DNA of 64,000 nt. It comes from Stereocaulon alpinum (taxonomy: Eukaryota > Ascomycota > Lecanoromycetes > Lecanorales > Stereocaulaceae). The position numbers were made by a program, and so were the translations under genes. Below, in pieces: positions 1 to 10,338 of this stretch (its first letter is position 1; the number at the start of each line of letters is the position of its first letter). The stretch is taken from positions 124,001 through 188,000 of the forward strand of contig JAEUBA010000044.1 of assembly GCA_018257865.1 (NCBI GenBank), in the 5' to 3' direction. The notes beneath the pieces are model-generated. The model was not told the DNA's origin. It worked only from the letters and a program-made list of their open reading frames with translations, and did no database searches.

Positions 1-1720
1 TCTTGCGATCAAATGTTTCCCCTGAAAGGATGCCAATCTTCATCCTTTCAGAAGTCTGCTGCCATGAGAATAGGAGACAGAAGGGGAGGATCCAGTGACT
101 CCGACACAGAGGAGGATGAGCCGCCACAAGAGCACTTTAGGCGGCACAATGTTGTGGTGGATATCGAATTGAAAGATGGCAGGCCTAGAAGTATAGAGGC
201 AATGACCTACATCTGGGCGCATGCCTCCACGATTCAAGAGCCGTGGGATATCAACGACTTCATTAGGCGACCGTGCTTCACGTCGTGTTCAGAAGCTGAG
301 AAAGGCGACAACACCTGGCGCGAGGAAGAACGCGAGCTTGCAAAGACGATGAAGATGACTTATACATTACCCGGAGACGCCATAGCCCATGCTGTGACAG
401 AGGGAGACCTCGCAGAAGTGATAGCATTACTTGAAAATGGCGACGACGTAAATGGAAGCTGTCGGCTCTACGGAACTCCTCTGCAGACTGCAGTAGTTGC
501 TGGGAACGAGGAAATGGTGCGCTTCCTTATTGAAGAAAGGGCCAACGTCAATGCAAAGGGCGGACAGTATCATACGGCTCTTCTGGCGGCTGTGGTCTGT
601 GGTCACGAGAAGATTGTGGGCCTTCTTCTCCGGCGCCAAGCAGAGGTTCTTGCAGATTGCGGACGCTATGTCAGCGCTTTATACCAGGCTATAAGCCACT
701 CTGATGAGGAAATTGTATTCCTGCTTCTCGAGAAAGGCGCCTGGCTGAGCACTGGATACACAGAACTGTTGGACTTGGCAGCCGAAAGGGGTAATCCACG
801 AATCATGGATCTCCTAGTGGAGTATGACGTTCGAAAGCTACACGCGAGGCTTCCGGCCTACCACAGCTACCGCAGTAGTCTAGAAAGGCGCAATAAGAAC
901 TCCTCTAGGGGTCAGGAACTATCGCTGACTTCCGGCGCGGTACTCAGGGCCGTCATCAGCCAAGCCTTGATGCTGAAAGGATCACATGGGACGTGGCAGG
1001 GTAGAAAAGGCGTTCAAGTCCTTAAAGCAGCCCTCGACGCTGGTGCTCCGGAGAAAGTCGTGGACCAGATCGGAGATAATTTGAAAACTGTCTCTAGCCT
1101 TATTGACTACTTCAGAGGTGCAGTTACGCAGATGCTTAGTCCTCAGCCACCCAGCACCAAGAACCTCGAGCTGAGTCGTGATGGAGATGCAATTGTTGTG
1201 GAGCTTTCAGAGTCATCTGACTCTTCTCATGACGACGCAACATTAGTTGAAAATAGCTCTCCCTCCGCACGGAAGCAGGTAAAGTACCCTTCACGGAAAC
1301 ACTTGAAGAAGAATTACAGAGCTGAGACGTAGTCAACAGAGCTCAAGAAGCCAAGCAAACCCGCAGCGACGCACCGCAGCCAGAGTGCGATCCGATACCA
1401 CCCAGCAGCTACTCAGGGTACCAAACCGTCCACAACGCGAACGAGCCCATTCCGATACATCAGCAGATGCCACCAAGACCACACGACCTCGAACCCGCTA
1501 CGAAAGAAGAGTGTGTTCTGCTTGTAACGGGAGAGGAGGACGGCAGGGGACCGGGATGACATGCACTGATTGCAGAGGTGATGGACGTCGACGAAAATCG
1601 AGTGGAAGAGGTAGGGAGAATGGAGCTGAGAGATGCAATCTGTGTCAGGGAGGTGGTTTGATTTTCTCGAACAGAGATCGTTGTAGGGAGTGTGGTGGGT
1701 CGAGGTTCGTGTATGGCTGA
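1..1720 (+). CDS. Ankyrin-repeat protein with C-terminal CxxCxGxG zinc-finger-like tail (5' partial)
   Basis: The reading frame is open to the left edge, so the true start is probably upstream; the first ATG in the window is at 13. An acidic linker (SDSDTEEDE) precedes about five ankyrin repeats, counted from that ATG at roughly residues 120-275 (e.g. GTPLQTAVVAGNEEMVRFLI). The frame stops at 1332, but a good donor (CAG|GTAAAG) at 1279 and acceptor CAACAG ending at 1339, with GCTGAGA as branch point, give a 61-nt phase-0 intron. This joins the repeats to a second exon, 1340-1720. That exon encodes a basic linker and four CxxC pairs (CSACNGRG, CTDCRGDG, CNLCQGGG, CREC), the pattern of the DnaJ cysteine-rich region. 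No J domain is visible. Ankyrin repeats bind proteins and the Cys pairs probably bind zinc; the cellular role is unknown. The splice is inferred and the tail could instead be a separate gene. Confidence 0.7.
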
Positions 1721-2505
1721 TACAAGGGACAGGGAAGACGAAAATAGCTGATGGAATTGATGAATTCTTGAGGTTTTCTACAACATGATTTTGCTATCAT
1801 ATCGGGTTAGCTGTCAGAGACAATGAATTACGACTCATGATTGCCTACCTAATCAAAAACCTTTCAATCTACTTGTCTTCTGTCCAGCCGCTCGAAAGGC
1901 TTCACACCTGCTAATTGGCCAAACCCCCTGAAGGGCCGTTCTCGGGTGGCTAACTCCCCCGGAGTAACTCCGTTCCGTAACTCCGGGCTCCTATTCCGGG
2001 CTCCTTCCATGATTTGCCCAATCGATACATAGGGACTCCTGACTATTCAGAATGAATGCCTTTGGAGATTTTAAGCGCTATTAATTTATATGCGAAAGTG
2101 TTGTGTGAAAGTTTGCGTATGGAATTAGAGGTGGTGGCCAGTTACTGTGGGGGGTTTGGCCAATTAGTGGCGTGAGCCCTTCTACAGTATACGCTGGTGT
2201 GGACGTGATTTCAAGAGGTGAGATATGCGTGAGAATGTATGGTGTCTGGTTGTATGAATTTAACAACTTCAGGTACTGCCTTGTAGGTACTTTCGCCATC
2301 CAAGACATTTGGCCTGTCTCAGGTGTTACGAATACGATTTACGGAGGAAACAAACCCCGAAGCCCGATCACGGTATCGATGGTGACGACATGATGCGCTT
2401 CAGCTATTGCATGCTGTACATTATGCAGCTTATATTATCCTGATCATGCCCCTTCGTTCATCGAATAGCTAACGTTTAGCAATCCTCACCACCACCACCA
2501 CCACC
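1721..2505. other. Intergenic region
   Basis: No gene seen. A GC-rich patch at about 1925-2010 repeats short words such as TAACTCC and CCGGGCTCC. Immediately before the next gene, 2487-2505 is a CAC triplet run that directly abuts its ATG. Confidence 0.5.
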
Positions 2506-3352
2506 ATGGGCATCTCCTACTCCACAGCAAAATGGCTCGCCCCAGCTTCCTTTGTCCTCGACTTCGCCGCCCAACAATACGGCATGCTCTCCAGCCCCAA
2601 CATGAAAGATGTCCATGACGCGAACCTCTCCTTCTGGAGTCCCCAACCCTTCTTCATCGCCGGCTTCTTTTTCCCCCAGCAACTCTTCCAGCTCGCCTGG
2701 CTCTACCGCCTTTACAAGCTCAGCCCCAATAAGCCCACAGAGCGCGTCGAGCTCGATGAGATGGTTGATTTCGTGCCATATTACGCTGTGGGGAATCTGT
2801 GTATTGGGACGTGGATGATCTTCTGGAACTCGTCGCAGTTGAAGATCTCGAACGTTTTTGTCGTTATCAATAGCTTGACGCAGCTTTATTATGTCTTTGC
2901 GAAGCTCAAGCCTATGAATACCCGCTCTACGACATCCGTCCTGACGAATATCGTGTCCCGCACCTTTGCTGGTATTGGTGTCCTCGATCTCCTACATAAT
3001 GGTAGTGTGGCATACTTCAAGGACGTGCCGGCCACGATGACCGTAAAGGTTGTGACGGCATTGGGCTTTGGACTGGCTAGTGCGGTTAGCGATTGGATCT
3101 TTGGTGGGTGTATGGTGTATGATCTTGTGGCTCTTGCGGCGGGGCAGAGTGGGAGCTGGAGGAACCTCTTGGGCGCGTATGCCGTTGGGGCGGCGGGGAT
3201 TGTCGCGGCGAAGAATCTCGCCAGGTAGGTAAGAGATTTTGCCTGCCGGGGCTTTTCGTATTAATGCTTATATTTTATTTAGGCCGCCGTATAACGGGGA
3301 GACGACAGGGTATAAGCAGACTGCGACGGACGAGGTCCAGGATCGGGTCTGA
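2506..3352 (+). CDS. Small multi-pass membrane protein of unknown function
   Basis: Two exons, 2506-3224 and 3283-3352, encode about 262 residues. The intron (CAG|GTAGGT ... ATTTAG, 58 nt) removes an in-frame TAG; the second exon adds a short hydrophilic tail ending in EVQDRV. About six hydrophobic segments are visible, including FFIAGFFFPQQLFQLAWLY, a stretch with ICIGTWMIFW-like composition near residue 100, and Gly/Ala-rich helices in the last third. This suggests an integral membrane protein conserved in fungi, but I recognise no catalytic motif and assign no function. The ATG lies in a CACCATGG context after a CAC run. Third positions are C-rich in the first third and G-rich at the end, a bias shared with three other genes in the window. 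Confidence 0.75.
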
Positions 3353-3763
3353 GTACTTTGGAGCTGATTGTGGACAAGAGCGCTGGAGAAATTGGGAGTT
3401 TCGGTGTGATGTAAAATAGCATTAGCATACGGGCAGCAGCCATGACCATTTTAGACCATGTACGCAGTGCAATAGCAGACCTCCCTCCCAACGTGAATAG
3501 AAAAGAAGCAGCAACTTGGAAGAATGTATCTTGCCAGCTGTGCTTCTTAGCTTGCAAGCTTTAACTGCCATATCGGAAATATTCTGCCACCATCAATCCA
3601 TCACGTGAAACACATCGTGATATCAGCTTATATATTGTACTCTTTAGTCGAGGTTCTTGGCTCAGTCAATACGGAGTGCAGGCTCTAGCAAGGCTAAGAA
3701 CCATCCTAGAACGGCTCATGACCGCGCAGTCTTGAACAGTTCTTGCTACCTCCCGTGCTTCTC
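3353..3763. other. Intergenic region
   Basis: Presumed 3' UTR and terminator of the membrane-protein gene followed by the upstream part of a pseudogene. No other coding signal seen. Confidence 0.4.
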
Positions 3764-4660
3764 ATGAACTTCGGCTATAGTGTCAGTGACTTTATCACGG
3801 TCGGAACCCTGGCTTGGACGGTATGTATAGTACCTGCGTGACTTGTATGATTCCATGGCATGTTTTACTTTGTGATTGCCGACGAGGCTCTAGTCTTATC
3901 CAGCAGATCTCATCGCTCGCGAAGAACTCCCAAGTATCGAGGCTCTCACTTGGTTCAGACACTGCGGAACAACGGTTGATCTAGTGGCAGCTGTATCGAA
4001 GATGCCGAGGCTCTGTCGATGAATTCAGGACCATTTCACACGAAGTGCGAGGCCTGTACATCGTTCTTGAAGCAATTCAAGGTCACCGGAAGGACAACAA
4101 ACTCAAGTGGAAGTACGGACAAAACCTGGAGATACTGACTGAAGGTTGCCAGGAGACTTCGAATAACTTGGTATCCGTCTTGGAGCAGCATTAGAGCCTT
4201 GGAATGGAGAAGAAATGTCTGACTAATCGCTTGAGATGGTCTGCGAAGAGTCTTGGTCCGGTAAGAACCAATTTGGTCAACAGCGCTGCTCTGCTGTCGA
4301 TGTCTCATGATATTGTGACGTGAGTCATGCCGATCTCTATGAATTTCAGCGCAGCATTCAGGAGGAGAACGGGGAGATCTCAATGCCGAGCACACTGACA
4401 TTGGACTGGATAGTGGTTCTGCAAATTCTAAAGTACTGCGGTCTCTCTATTTCCTTCTCAGAGACTTCCACCATGGGAGGAGAGACGCGCCAGCGTTTTC
4501 ACAAGCCAGCCGTGAGGATGTTCAAGATGACGAGAAGACTACCTGGAAGCTTATTCCAGAGAACTTATGGAAGCAGGGGCTGATACATCATCGATCAAGT
4601 CCTAGCATGACTTCATTAAGCGATGGATTACTGATGTCTGAAGTTCTGAGAGTACCGATG
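3764..4660 (+). pseudogene. Decayed N-terminal region of a fungal STAND/ankyrin-type protein
   Basis: An ATG at 3764 opens a first exon reading MNFGYSVSDFITVGTLAWT, which resembles the start of the fungal N-terminal domain that precedes NACHT or ankyrin modules. It is followed by a donor (GTATGT). From about 3991 the next segment reads LYRRCRGSVDEFRTISHEV and continues as an amphipathic helical domain, then meets an in-frame TAG near 4192. The family-like sequence resumes (RLRWSAKSL) to a TGA near 4320. Further fragments continue in shifted frames to about 4660, including KVLRSLYFLLRDF and a segment like EAGADTSSIKS followed by TAG. Several nonsense codons and frame changes make it a relic. 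No nucleotide-binding or repeat domain remains. Family assignment rests on resemblance only. Confidence 0.55.
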
Positions 4661-4683
4661 ACAGCCATGGTGGTAGTCATGCC

Positions 4684-5232
4684 TTATCTAAAAATATCAA
4701 ACCTCATCCGACTCACAATTTCCCCATCCAACTTAATATCCACACTCCCCATCTGCGCCGGTCCAAACGTCGCCTCAATCTCCAACAACGTATCCAATAC
4801 CTGACTCGCCTGGTCCCGATTAATAGTGAACGGTTTCTCAGCCGCAAACTCAACCCTAGCGCCGGCAGTCTGAAACGGACCAGAGGCGAACGATTTGTAT
4901 ACGGGGAAGTAGTCGCTTGGCTGCCCTTCGCGGTTCATGACCGTTTTTACGTCTCTGATGTGGCGGAGTGTGTTGCTGAGCGTTAGCGGGGGAAAGCTTG
5001 TGATTATTGCGTAGGAGTTTATTATTATTATGAAGGAGGGGCCGACTGGGTAGGGGAAGGGTGGGGATGGGAATATTGTGAGGATGACGTTTGTTGTATT
5101 GTTTGCTGGGGCTGGGTTCTGGGTTGCATTTGAGGGGAGTTGGACTAAGACGGGGTTTGGGTGTGAGGGTTCGAAAGCGCTTGAGAAGATGGCGAGGGTG
5201 GAGGTGAGTAAGAGGAGTATTAGGGGATACAT
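4684..5232 (-). CDS. Small secreted protein of unknown function
   Basis: A single-exon ORF. The start is placed at the ATG whose product begins MYPLILLLLTSTLAIF, because this gives a clear signal peptide cleaved near SSAFEPS; an in-frame upstream ATG at 5262 would put ten charged residues before it. The mature protein is about 160 residues with N-glycosylation sites (NAT, NNT, NTT), a Pro-rich stretch and a hydrophobic patch (SFIIIINSYAII). The C-terminal half is mixed and charged, with no Cys pairs. No family recognised. It is convergent with the decayed locus just to its left and probably acts outside the cell. Confidence 0.55.
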   Translation of the reverse strand: MYPLILLLLTSTLAIFSSAFEPSHPNPVLVQLPSNATQNPAPANNTTNVILTIFPSPPFPYPVGPSFIIIINSYAIITSFPPLTLSNTLRHIRDVKTVMNREGQPSDYFPVYKSFASGPFQTAGARVEFAAEKPFTINRDQASQVLDTLLEIEATFGPAQMGSVDIKLDGEIVSRMRFDIFR

Positions 5233-6813
5233 TGCCTTCTCACAGGAAATGTTTGATCGCAAGACATCTCGGTATTCCCCAAGACCCTTTTATAGAAATG
5301 CACAGGTCCACAAGTAGGTGGCGTTTGAAGATCCAGTGAAGTTTCGCGGTCGCGTATGTGTCGAGGATGCGCGCGCATCGTCTCAGACATGATATGATGC
5401 GATCGTAGTCCGCGCTTTCTCTTCTGTTCGCGACGGGTAAGATAGACGTCAAATATGCCGCGTGTGACAGAAGGTTGATTAGATCCATCTTTACGACAAT
5501 TTTGGGACAGGCTCCCGTCCATCTACATCATGACTGACACAAAAATATTGCATCGCTTCTGGCTCTGGCTCTCACACTCCGAGGTCTCATAATGTCGGTA
5601 GAACCTAGCTGCTAGGTTGTACCGATTAGTAGGCTTGATCCCCTATTACCTGCCCCGGACAACCTGATTCGCAGGGTGTCTATTGGGCTTGGTAAACTGG
5701 GGATTGTCTTGAATCTAGCTAGCTAAGCTATGGTGTTTTATCTAGGAGTTGGCGCCAAGCCGCTATTGCGGAGTGCGGAGCGAAGTTATTCCGACACATA
5801 ATGAAGACCACAACGACGAGTTTGAAACATCCGCAGGTTTGATGACCGGCCGTCAAAGACAACTGATGCATACTTCGCTTCTTAAGGGAAAATGCATACA
5901 CGAATCATGAAATCGCTATGGTTGTGGTATGAAGTTCAGCTAAATAAACAGCCAAGCTGAATCCGACCAAAAGCTCAGTCATTTCCATCTCATAATCCTC
6001 AACAAATGCATTGACAACATGCTCAAAAATCGCGACATCTTTTCGCGTCCTCAAAGGTCTTCCAGAAGATCCCGCTAAGACTCGTAGTCATCATCGCGCC
6101 GCTTTGATAATCGCGCGGAACCTCCTCCGGGAGCGGACAGAGCACAGATTCGATGATACGGTAAGAAAGTCGGATTGTCTAGAGGTAGACTTGTCACATT
6201 AACCGCTTGCCTTATCTTTGGCCTTCCCATGCAGATTTGAGACCGTCACCGCCCCTCGATGATATACTGACCTAATTGTGGCCTGGACTTACGGGTACGA
6301 TAGATGAAATAATTGAGACAAGATGTAGCCAGAGGGATCCTACCCGGTATAAATACCTTGACAATTGCATGATAACAGGTAGGCGTTTCCAGTTCAGGGG
6401 AGCTAGATCAAACAGGGATGGAACTTGGTGGTGGTCAAAGGAGAGAACATTGGGATATCCCATACTATTACAAGTGGCAACTTAGACACATAAAGTCTGC
6501 ATGAATCGTCTATAGTAGCATTATGCCTAAGTGACAAGCTTGCTCAAATCTATCACGCACTCCGCATCATTCAACCCTCAACACCACACCTCGACAACAT
6601 GCCATAACACCAACACCAACACCTACACACCCACCTCCAGCCCCCCCCCTTCCTCCCTCCAAACCCCCATCATCAACCCTTCCAAATCCCACACCATCAT
6701 ATCCGCAATCCCCCAACATACACAAGCAACACTCCATCAGAAGCTTCAACCCTACCACATTAAACTTCCGATCCCAGTCCTTCTCCGCTATCAAGTCATC
6801 ATTACGATACAAG
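5233..6813. other. Intergenic region
   Basis: No convincing gene. Short ORFs here have no family resemblance or splice context. The last 280 bases are C-rich and almost free of G, continuous with the composition of the ORF that follows. Confidence 0.4.
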
Positions 6814-7281
6814 ATGCCTCAACCAAAAGACGTCTGGCTCCAAAAAACCACAACCCACTTCCACCACCTCCTCCGCACAGCCACTCCTACCCTACCCCCC
6901 TCCCCATCCTCAAACCTTAACATCACCACACCTACCCTCCCCGACCCCTCCCTTCCCACCTTCCACATCCTCACCAATACCACCACCAACATCAACGAAA
7001 TCCTCCACTCAACCCTCTCAACCATCTACTCGCCTCAAAACCGTGTGGAACTACGTTTCGAATCGATGGTTGAAGGGGGGGATGTGTGTATCTGTGCTTG
7101 GGAGTGGATTAGTGAGTTTCGGGGGTGGTTTCGGAAGGCGTGGATTTTTTGTAGGGGGGATTTGTTGGGGGTGGGAGGGGATAAGGGGGCGGATGAGGGG
7201 GGTGCTGGTGAGGTACAGGGGAAGGGTGATGAGGCGGATTGGGATGTTGTTGGGAGGGAGGATTGGGTGGCTGGTAGATAG
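6814..7281 (+). CDS. Hypothetical protein with extreme internal base skew
   Basis: A 155-residue ORF beginning MPQPKDVWLQKTTTHFHH. The first half is rich in Thr, Pro, Ser and Asn and is encoded by C-rich, G-poor DNA. From about 7040 the sequence flips to G-rich, C-poor DNA, giving a Gly/Asp/Glu/Trp-rich second half (e.g. AWEWISEFRGWFRKAW). No family recognised. The abrupt switch could be a real gene feature seen elsewhere in this window, or the ORF could simply be open by composition, since G-rich and C-rich stretches carry few stop codons. Antisense frames are also open here. Confidence 0.35.
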   Translation: MPQPKDVWLQKTTTHFHHLLRTATPTLPPSPSSNLNITTPTLPDPSLPTFHILTNTTTNINEILHSTLSTIYSPQNRVELRFESMVEGGDVCICAWEWISEFRGWFRKAWIFCRGDLLGVGGDKGADEGGAGEVQGKGDEADWDVVGREDWVAGR

Positions 7282-7808
7282 CGTGGAGGAGGGTGAGGAC
7301 CGAGATCATGGGGCGGGGGGGAGGTTAGTTGACGAACCATAGATGTCTTGCGGATTATTAATGCAGTGTGATTATTATCATGGTGAGAGGGTCTCTCGAA
7401 GGCGTGTATGTACGTCCTTTCGATGCCTGCTTGACTAGATCGCGGTGTCTTGACTTATTTCGTAATGTGCGTTGGCTAGAACTGAGATCTGTACCGAAGT
7501 GTGATACATGCCCGTCCGATGCCGTGATGCGAAAGTATCCTGAAGGTGTCAATCGTCCGAGGACCATGATATGGTTTCTACCTCTCTGGTAATGTTGACA
7601 TTATCTGATCAAAGCGTGGCTTGAAAGAGACAGATAATCTAAGAATGTAGGCCACAGACGGACCAGCAAAACGAAATGATTATAAAGTAACATGATAGGG
7701 CACCAGGAAGATCGAAGCGAGGTCAGGTGTTTATATGGTGGGTTGAGCTACAGTCTCTGTGCAGATGAGACCGAGAGCACAGCAGTCCAGCGACCCGAGC
7801 AAAGTCCT
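7282..7808. other. Intergenic region
   Basis: Nothing recognised; only short chance ORFs. Confidence 0.4.
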
Positions 7809-8018
7809 TCATTCAATCTTCCCTTGCTCCCCCTTCTCCTCATCCCCCAACCACTTCGTCTCAATCCAGTAAATCCCCTCAGCCGCACTAACCAATACCA
7901 GTCCCCCAACCAAGGTCCGTTTAGGGTTCGCACGAAGTCCGTCAAGGTTGAAGGCGGAAGCGGAACGTTTTACTGCCGAGTCCACTTTGTGAAGTGGTTG
8001 TTCCGAGGATGCGAACAT
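7809..8018 (-). CDS. Small single-pass membrane protein, probable 3' exon
   Basis: From the internal ATG at 8018 the product has 69 residues, with one hydrophobic segment (TLVGGLVLVSAAEGIYWI) after a basic stretch and a charged tail. The frame stays open upstream to an acceptor-like site (GACTAAACAG) at about 8161, which contains a CTAA branch motif. The gene therefore may have an upstream exon, possibly in 8310-8442 where another ORF ends at a GTGAGA donor. No family recognised; the topology would suit a small organelle-membrane protein. Confidence 0.4.
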   Translation of the reverse strand: MFASSEQPLHKVDSAVKRSASAFNLDGLRANPKRTLVGGLVLVSAAEGIYWIETKWLGDEEKGEQGKIE

Positions 8019-8442
8019 GCTGCTGGTGCTGAGGTTGGCTTTCTGAGAGGGTATGGATCCCTGTGCTGATGGACGGTAGAAGGTATGAGGGCTGTGTATG
8101 GAGCTCCTGGCTAGATGCTGGACGGTTTTGTTGCCATGGGAATGCGGACGAGAGACATAGCTGTTTAGTCAATAGTTTCTGGTGGGAGTTGGTGTGATTA
8201 TCTTAAGGTGAAGGGCTAAGGATTGCTATGCTGAGACTTGTGATGGAGTGATTGATGCGAGAATAAGATAGAGGCGAAGGGTGAGCACAGTACTTATGCT
8301 CCTTCTCACTGATACAAAACAGTAGCATCTGCACCGCACCGACGACCTTTTCGACCATAGGACAAAACAACAGCATCGCTTGTTCTCGAAGCAGTCTACT
8401 CAAGGGCAGTCGACTCGGCTGGATTGCTTCTTTTAGTGCCAC

Positions 8443-9030
8443 TCAGTCATCTCGATTTGCTTGGCGGCCTGCTTGGCGCAGTGAAAGGTTGCTCCGTCCC
8501 GACGGCGACTTGCAACACACTTCGAATAATGCAGTCAACCACTCATCGGCCAAGTTTAAAGCAGTACCTTGGCTGATGTTAAATTTGAGTTAAAGATCTG
8601 AGCAGAGTTGACACCTTCGCGGTATTTAGTCTCAGTGGCGAAACGCCAATATGGGTTATAGAAAGAAAGAGGTAGTCGATGGAAGAGATCCATGCAAAGA
8701 AGATGGAGTACCGCCAGGGTAGACTATTGGTTGTAACGCGCGTTGATATCGACGTTAGCGTTGGAGATAAGACTAGGAATATGGGAGAATGGACGAGAAA
8801 TTTCGAAATACTACGTTCATTCGCCCGTCACTGATGCATTAGGTCAGCTCTATATATTAGTATAGTCCCCACGTCAACGCTGCCTAGCCCTGACTTAGCC
8901 AATCTTATGATCAAAACCTCCGATGCCCCGTCATCCATGCAGTATAGCTTGCACCCTATGATGTCAATATCATTACCGTCGTCTCTCATGAACCATTCGT
9001 ACGACACCATGATAGTGCCATCATGCCACT
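8443..9030. other. Intergenic region
   Basis: No gene seen between the small membrane-protein gene and the PQ-loop gene; presumably upstream and downstream flanks respectively. Confidence 0.4.
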
Positions 9031-10338
9031 CTACGCAGCACCATACCTACTACCCCTACTTTGCCGCCTTTCAATTAACGGTCTGTGATCATGCTCCGCC
9101 TCTGCCATTCTTCTCTCCGGACTGGGACTCGGTACCCAGCCCCTCATCCACCCACTCACCCTCTGCCACCGACTTCTGCCCTCGCGATCCTCAACTTGAA
9201 CAGTCTTCTCACCATCTCCGAATACTAGGAATTGCACACCCACAATGGCGTCCATTACGAGAACACCGGCAGCGCCAAGGAAAAACGGCACCGCGAAAGC
9301 AATCCATGTTTTTCGATCGCTCCCTTCCGCGTCCACCCAGCCATGCAAGCCGTATGGTGGGTAGGAACCCCACGCAAGAGGGTTGGTGAGGAGAGAGGAG
9401 CTGTAGAACAAATTACCGAAGAATGCTGCGATGAAGAGGGTCGGTGAGAGGCCGGAAGTTGAGCGGCGGACGAGATTCTTGTAAATCTGTGGGAGGCGGG
9501 AGCCGAGATAGAGGACGGTGGAGCACCAAGAGAATATCTGTCCCACGAATTCTGAGGTAGGGATCGGTTCAGTAGAGGTTGCTTGTAGAAGTACAGGTGA
9601 AGCATTGGTCAATACAACACAGAGCATTGAAACTAGAAGAAGAGCTTGGGGCGATGAAGCAGCTGCGGGAGTGCTTGGTAGACGTTTGATGATTCGGTGG
9701 GATCTCTTCTCATTCAAAGAGAATGGAAAGCTGGCTTCCTGCGGAGGACGTTGTGTATCTCGAATTCCAGGTGCTTCATTAGGTGCCTTCTTGTTGACAT
9801 TGGCATCCTTCTTGTCCCTGGTGTGGGTGCTCCCCAATGAGCTGCTTCCATCAGAGGGCGAGATCCCCTCTAGAACATCTCCCGGCCCTTCACCACCTTC
9901 GTCGACATCTGATTTATGCTCCCCCAGCCTCGCTCTTCTTCGTGGTATCATATAAGTGTACCATAGGTATTGACCAAGCAGAGCCACATCCACAGTACAG
10001 TAGTACCCTGCAATCACCACTTGCCACCAAGCTTGATGGGTCAAAAGCGCCCCCGATAGGTTCGTCAGGTCACCCAGGAACCATTCAGCTAAGAAGTATA
10101 CCGAAAGGCCCGATGCCGATTGTATATGGTAATTCTTATATATCTGAGGTAGCTGGGCGAAGAACCACGACACAATGCTGAATATGCCCAGAGATGTTGA
10201 TAGGAAGGCGAGAGACGTTGGGACGCAGACGTGGAAGGCAGAGGAGAATTTGACGAGGTAGGGGCTCGTCGGCGAGCAGTGTTCGGGCAGGTTTGGGGAA
10301 GCGGCGAGAATGGCTCGCAAGTATGGTATTGAAGTCAT
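9031..10338 (-). CDS. PQ-loop repeat membrane transporter (vacuolar cationic amino-acid type)
   Basis: A single-exon ORF of 435 residues. Two PQ-loop repeats are plain: FFAQLPQIYKNY near residue 60 and SRLPQIYKNL near residue 290. Each is followed by a conserved Ser-Gly-Leu-Ser motif (SASGLS, STSGLS) and by EWFLGDLTN or AAFFGNLFY. Seven transmembrane helices are expected, split by a long hydrophilic loop (residues about 150-230, acidic then Lys-rich) as in the yeast Ypq/Rtc2 group. Those proteins export Arg, Lys or His from the vacuole, with the prolines of the PQ motifs acting as hinges. The C-terminus is hydrophilic and Arg-rich. Substrate is inferred from the family only; cystinosin-like activity is an alternative. 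Confidence 0.88.
   Translation of the reverse strand: MTSIPYLRAILAASPNLPEHCSPTSPYLVKFSSAFHVCVPTSLAFLSTSLGIFSIVSWFFAQLPQIYKNYHIQSASGLSVYFLAEWFLGDLTNLSGALLTHQAWWQVVIAGYYCTVDVALLGQYLWYTYMIPRRRARLGEHKSDVDEGGEGPGDVLEGISPSDGSSSLGSTHTRDKKDANVNKKAPNEAPGIRDTQRPPQEASFPFSLNEKRSHRIIKRLPSTPAAASSPQALLLVSMLCVVLTNASPVLLQATSTEPIPTSEFVGQIFSWCSTVLYLGSRLPQIYKNLVRRSTSGLSPTLFIAAFFGNLFYSSSLLTNPLAWGSYPPYGLHGWVDAEGSDRKTWIAFAVPFFLGAAGVLVMDAIVGVQFLVFGDGEKTVQVEDREGRSRWQRVSGWMRGWVPSPSPERRMAEAEHDHRPLIERRQSRGSRYGAA

Noticed and set aside
9837..10181. Plus-strand frames opposite the PQ-loop gene
   Set aside because: These are antisense shadows of a well-supported membrane protein.
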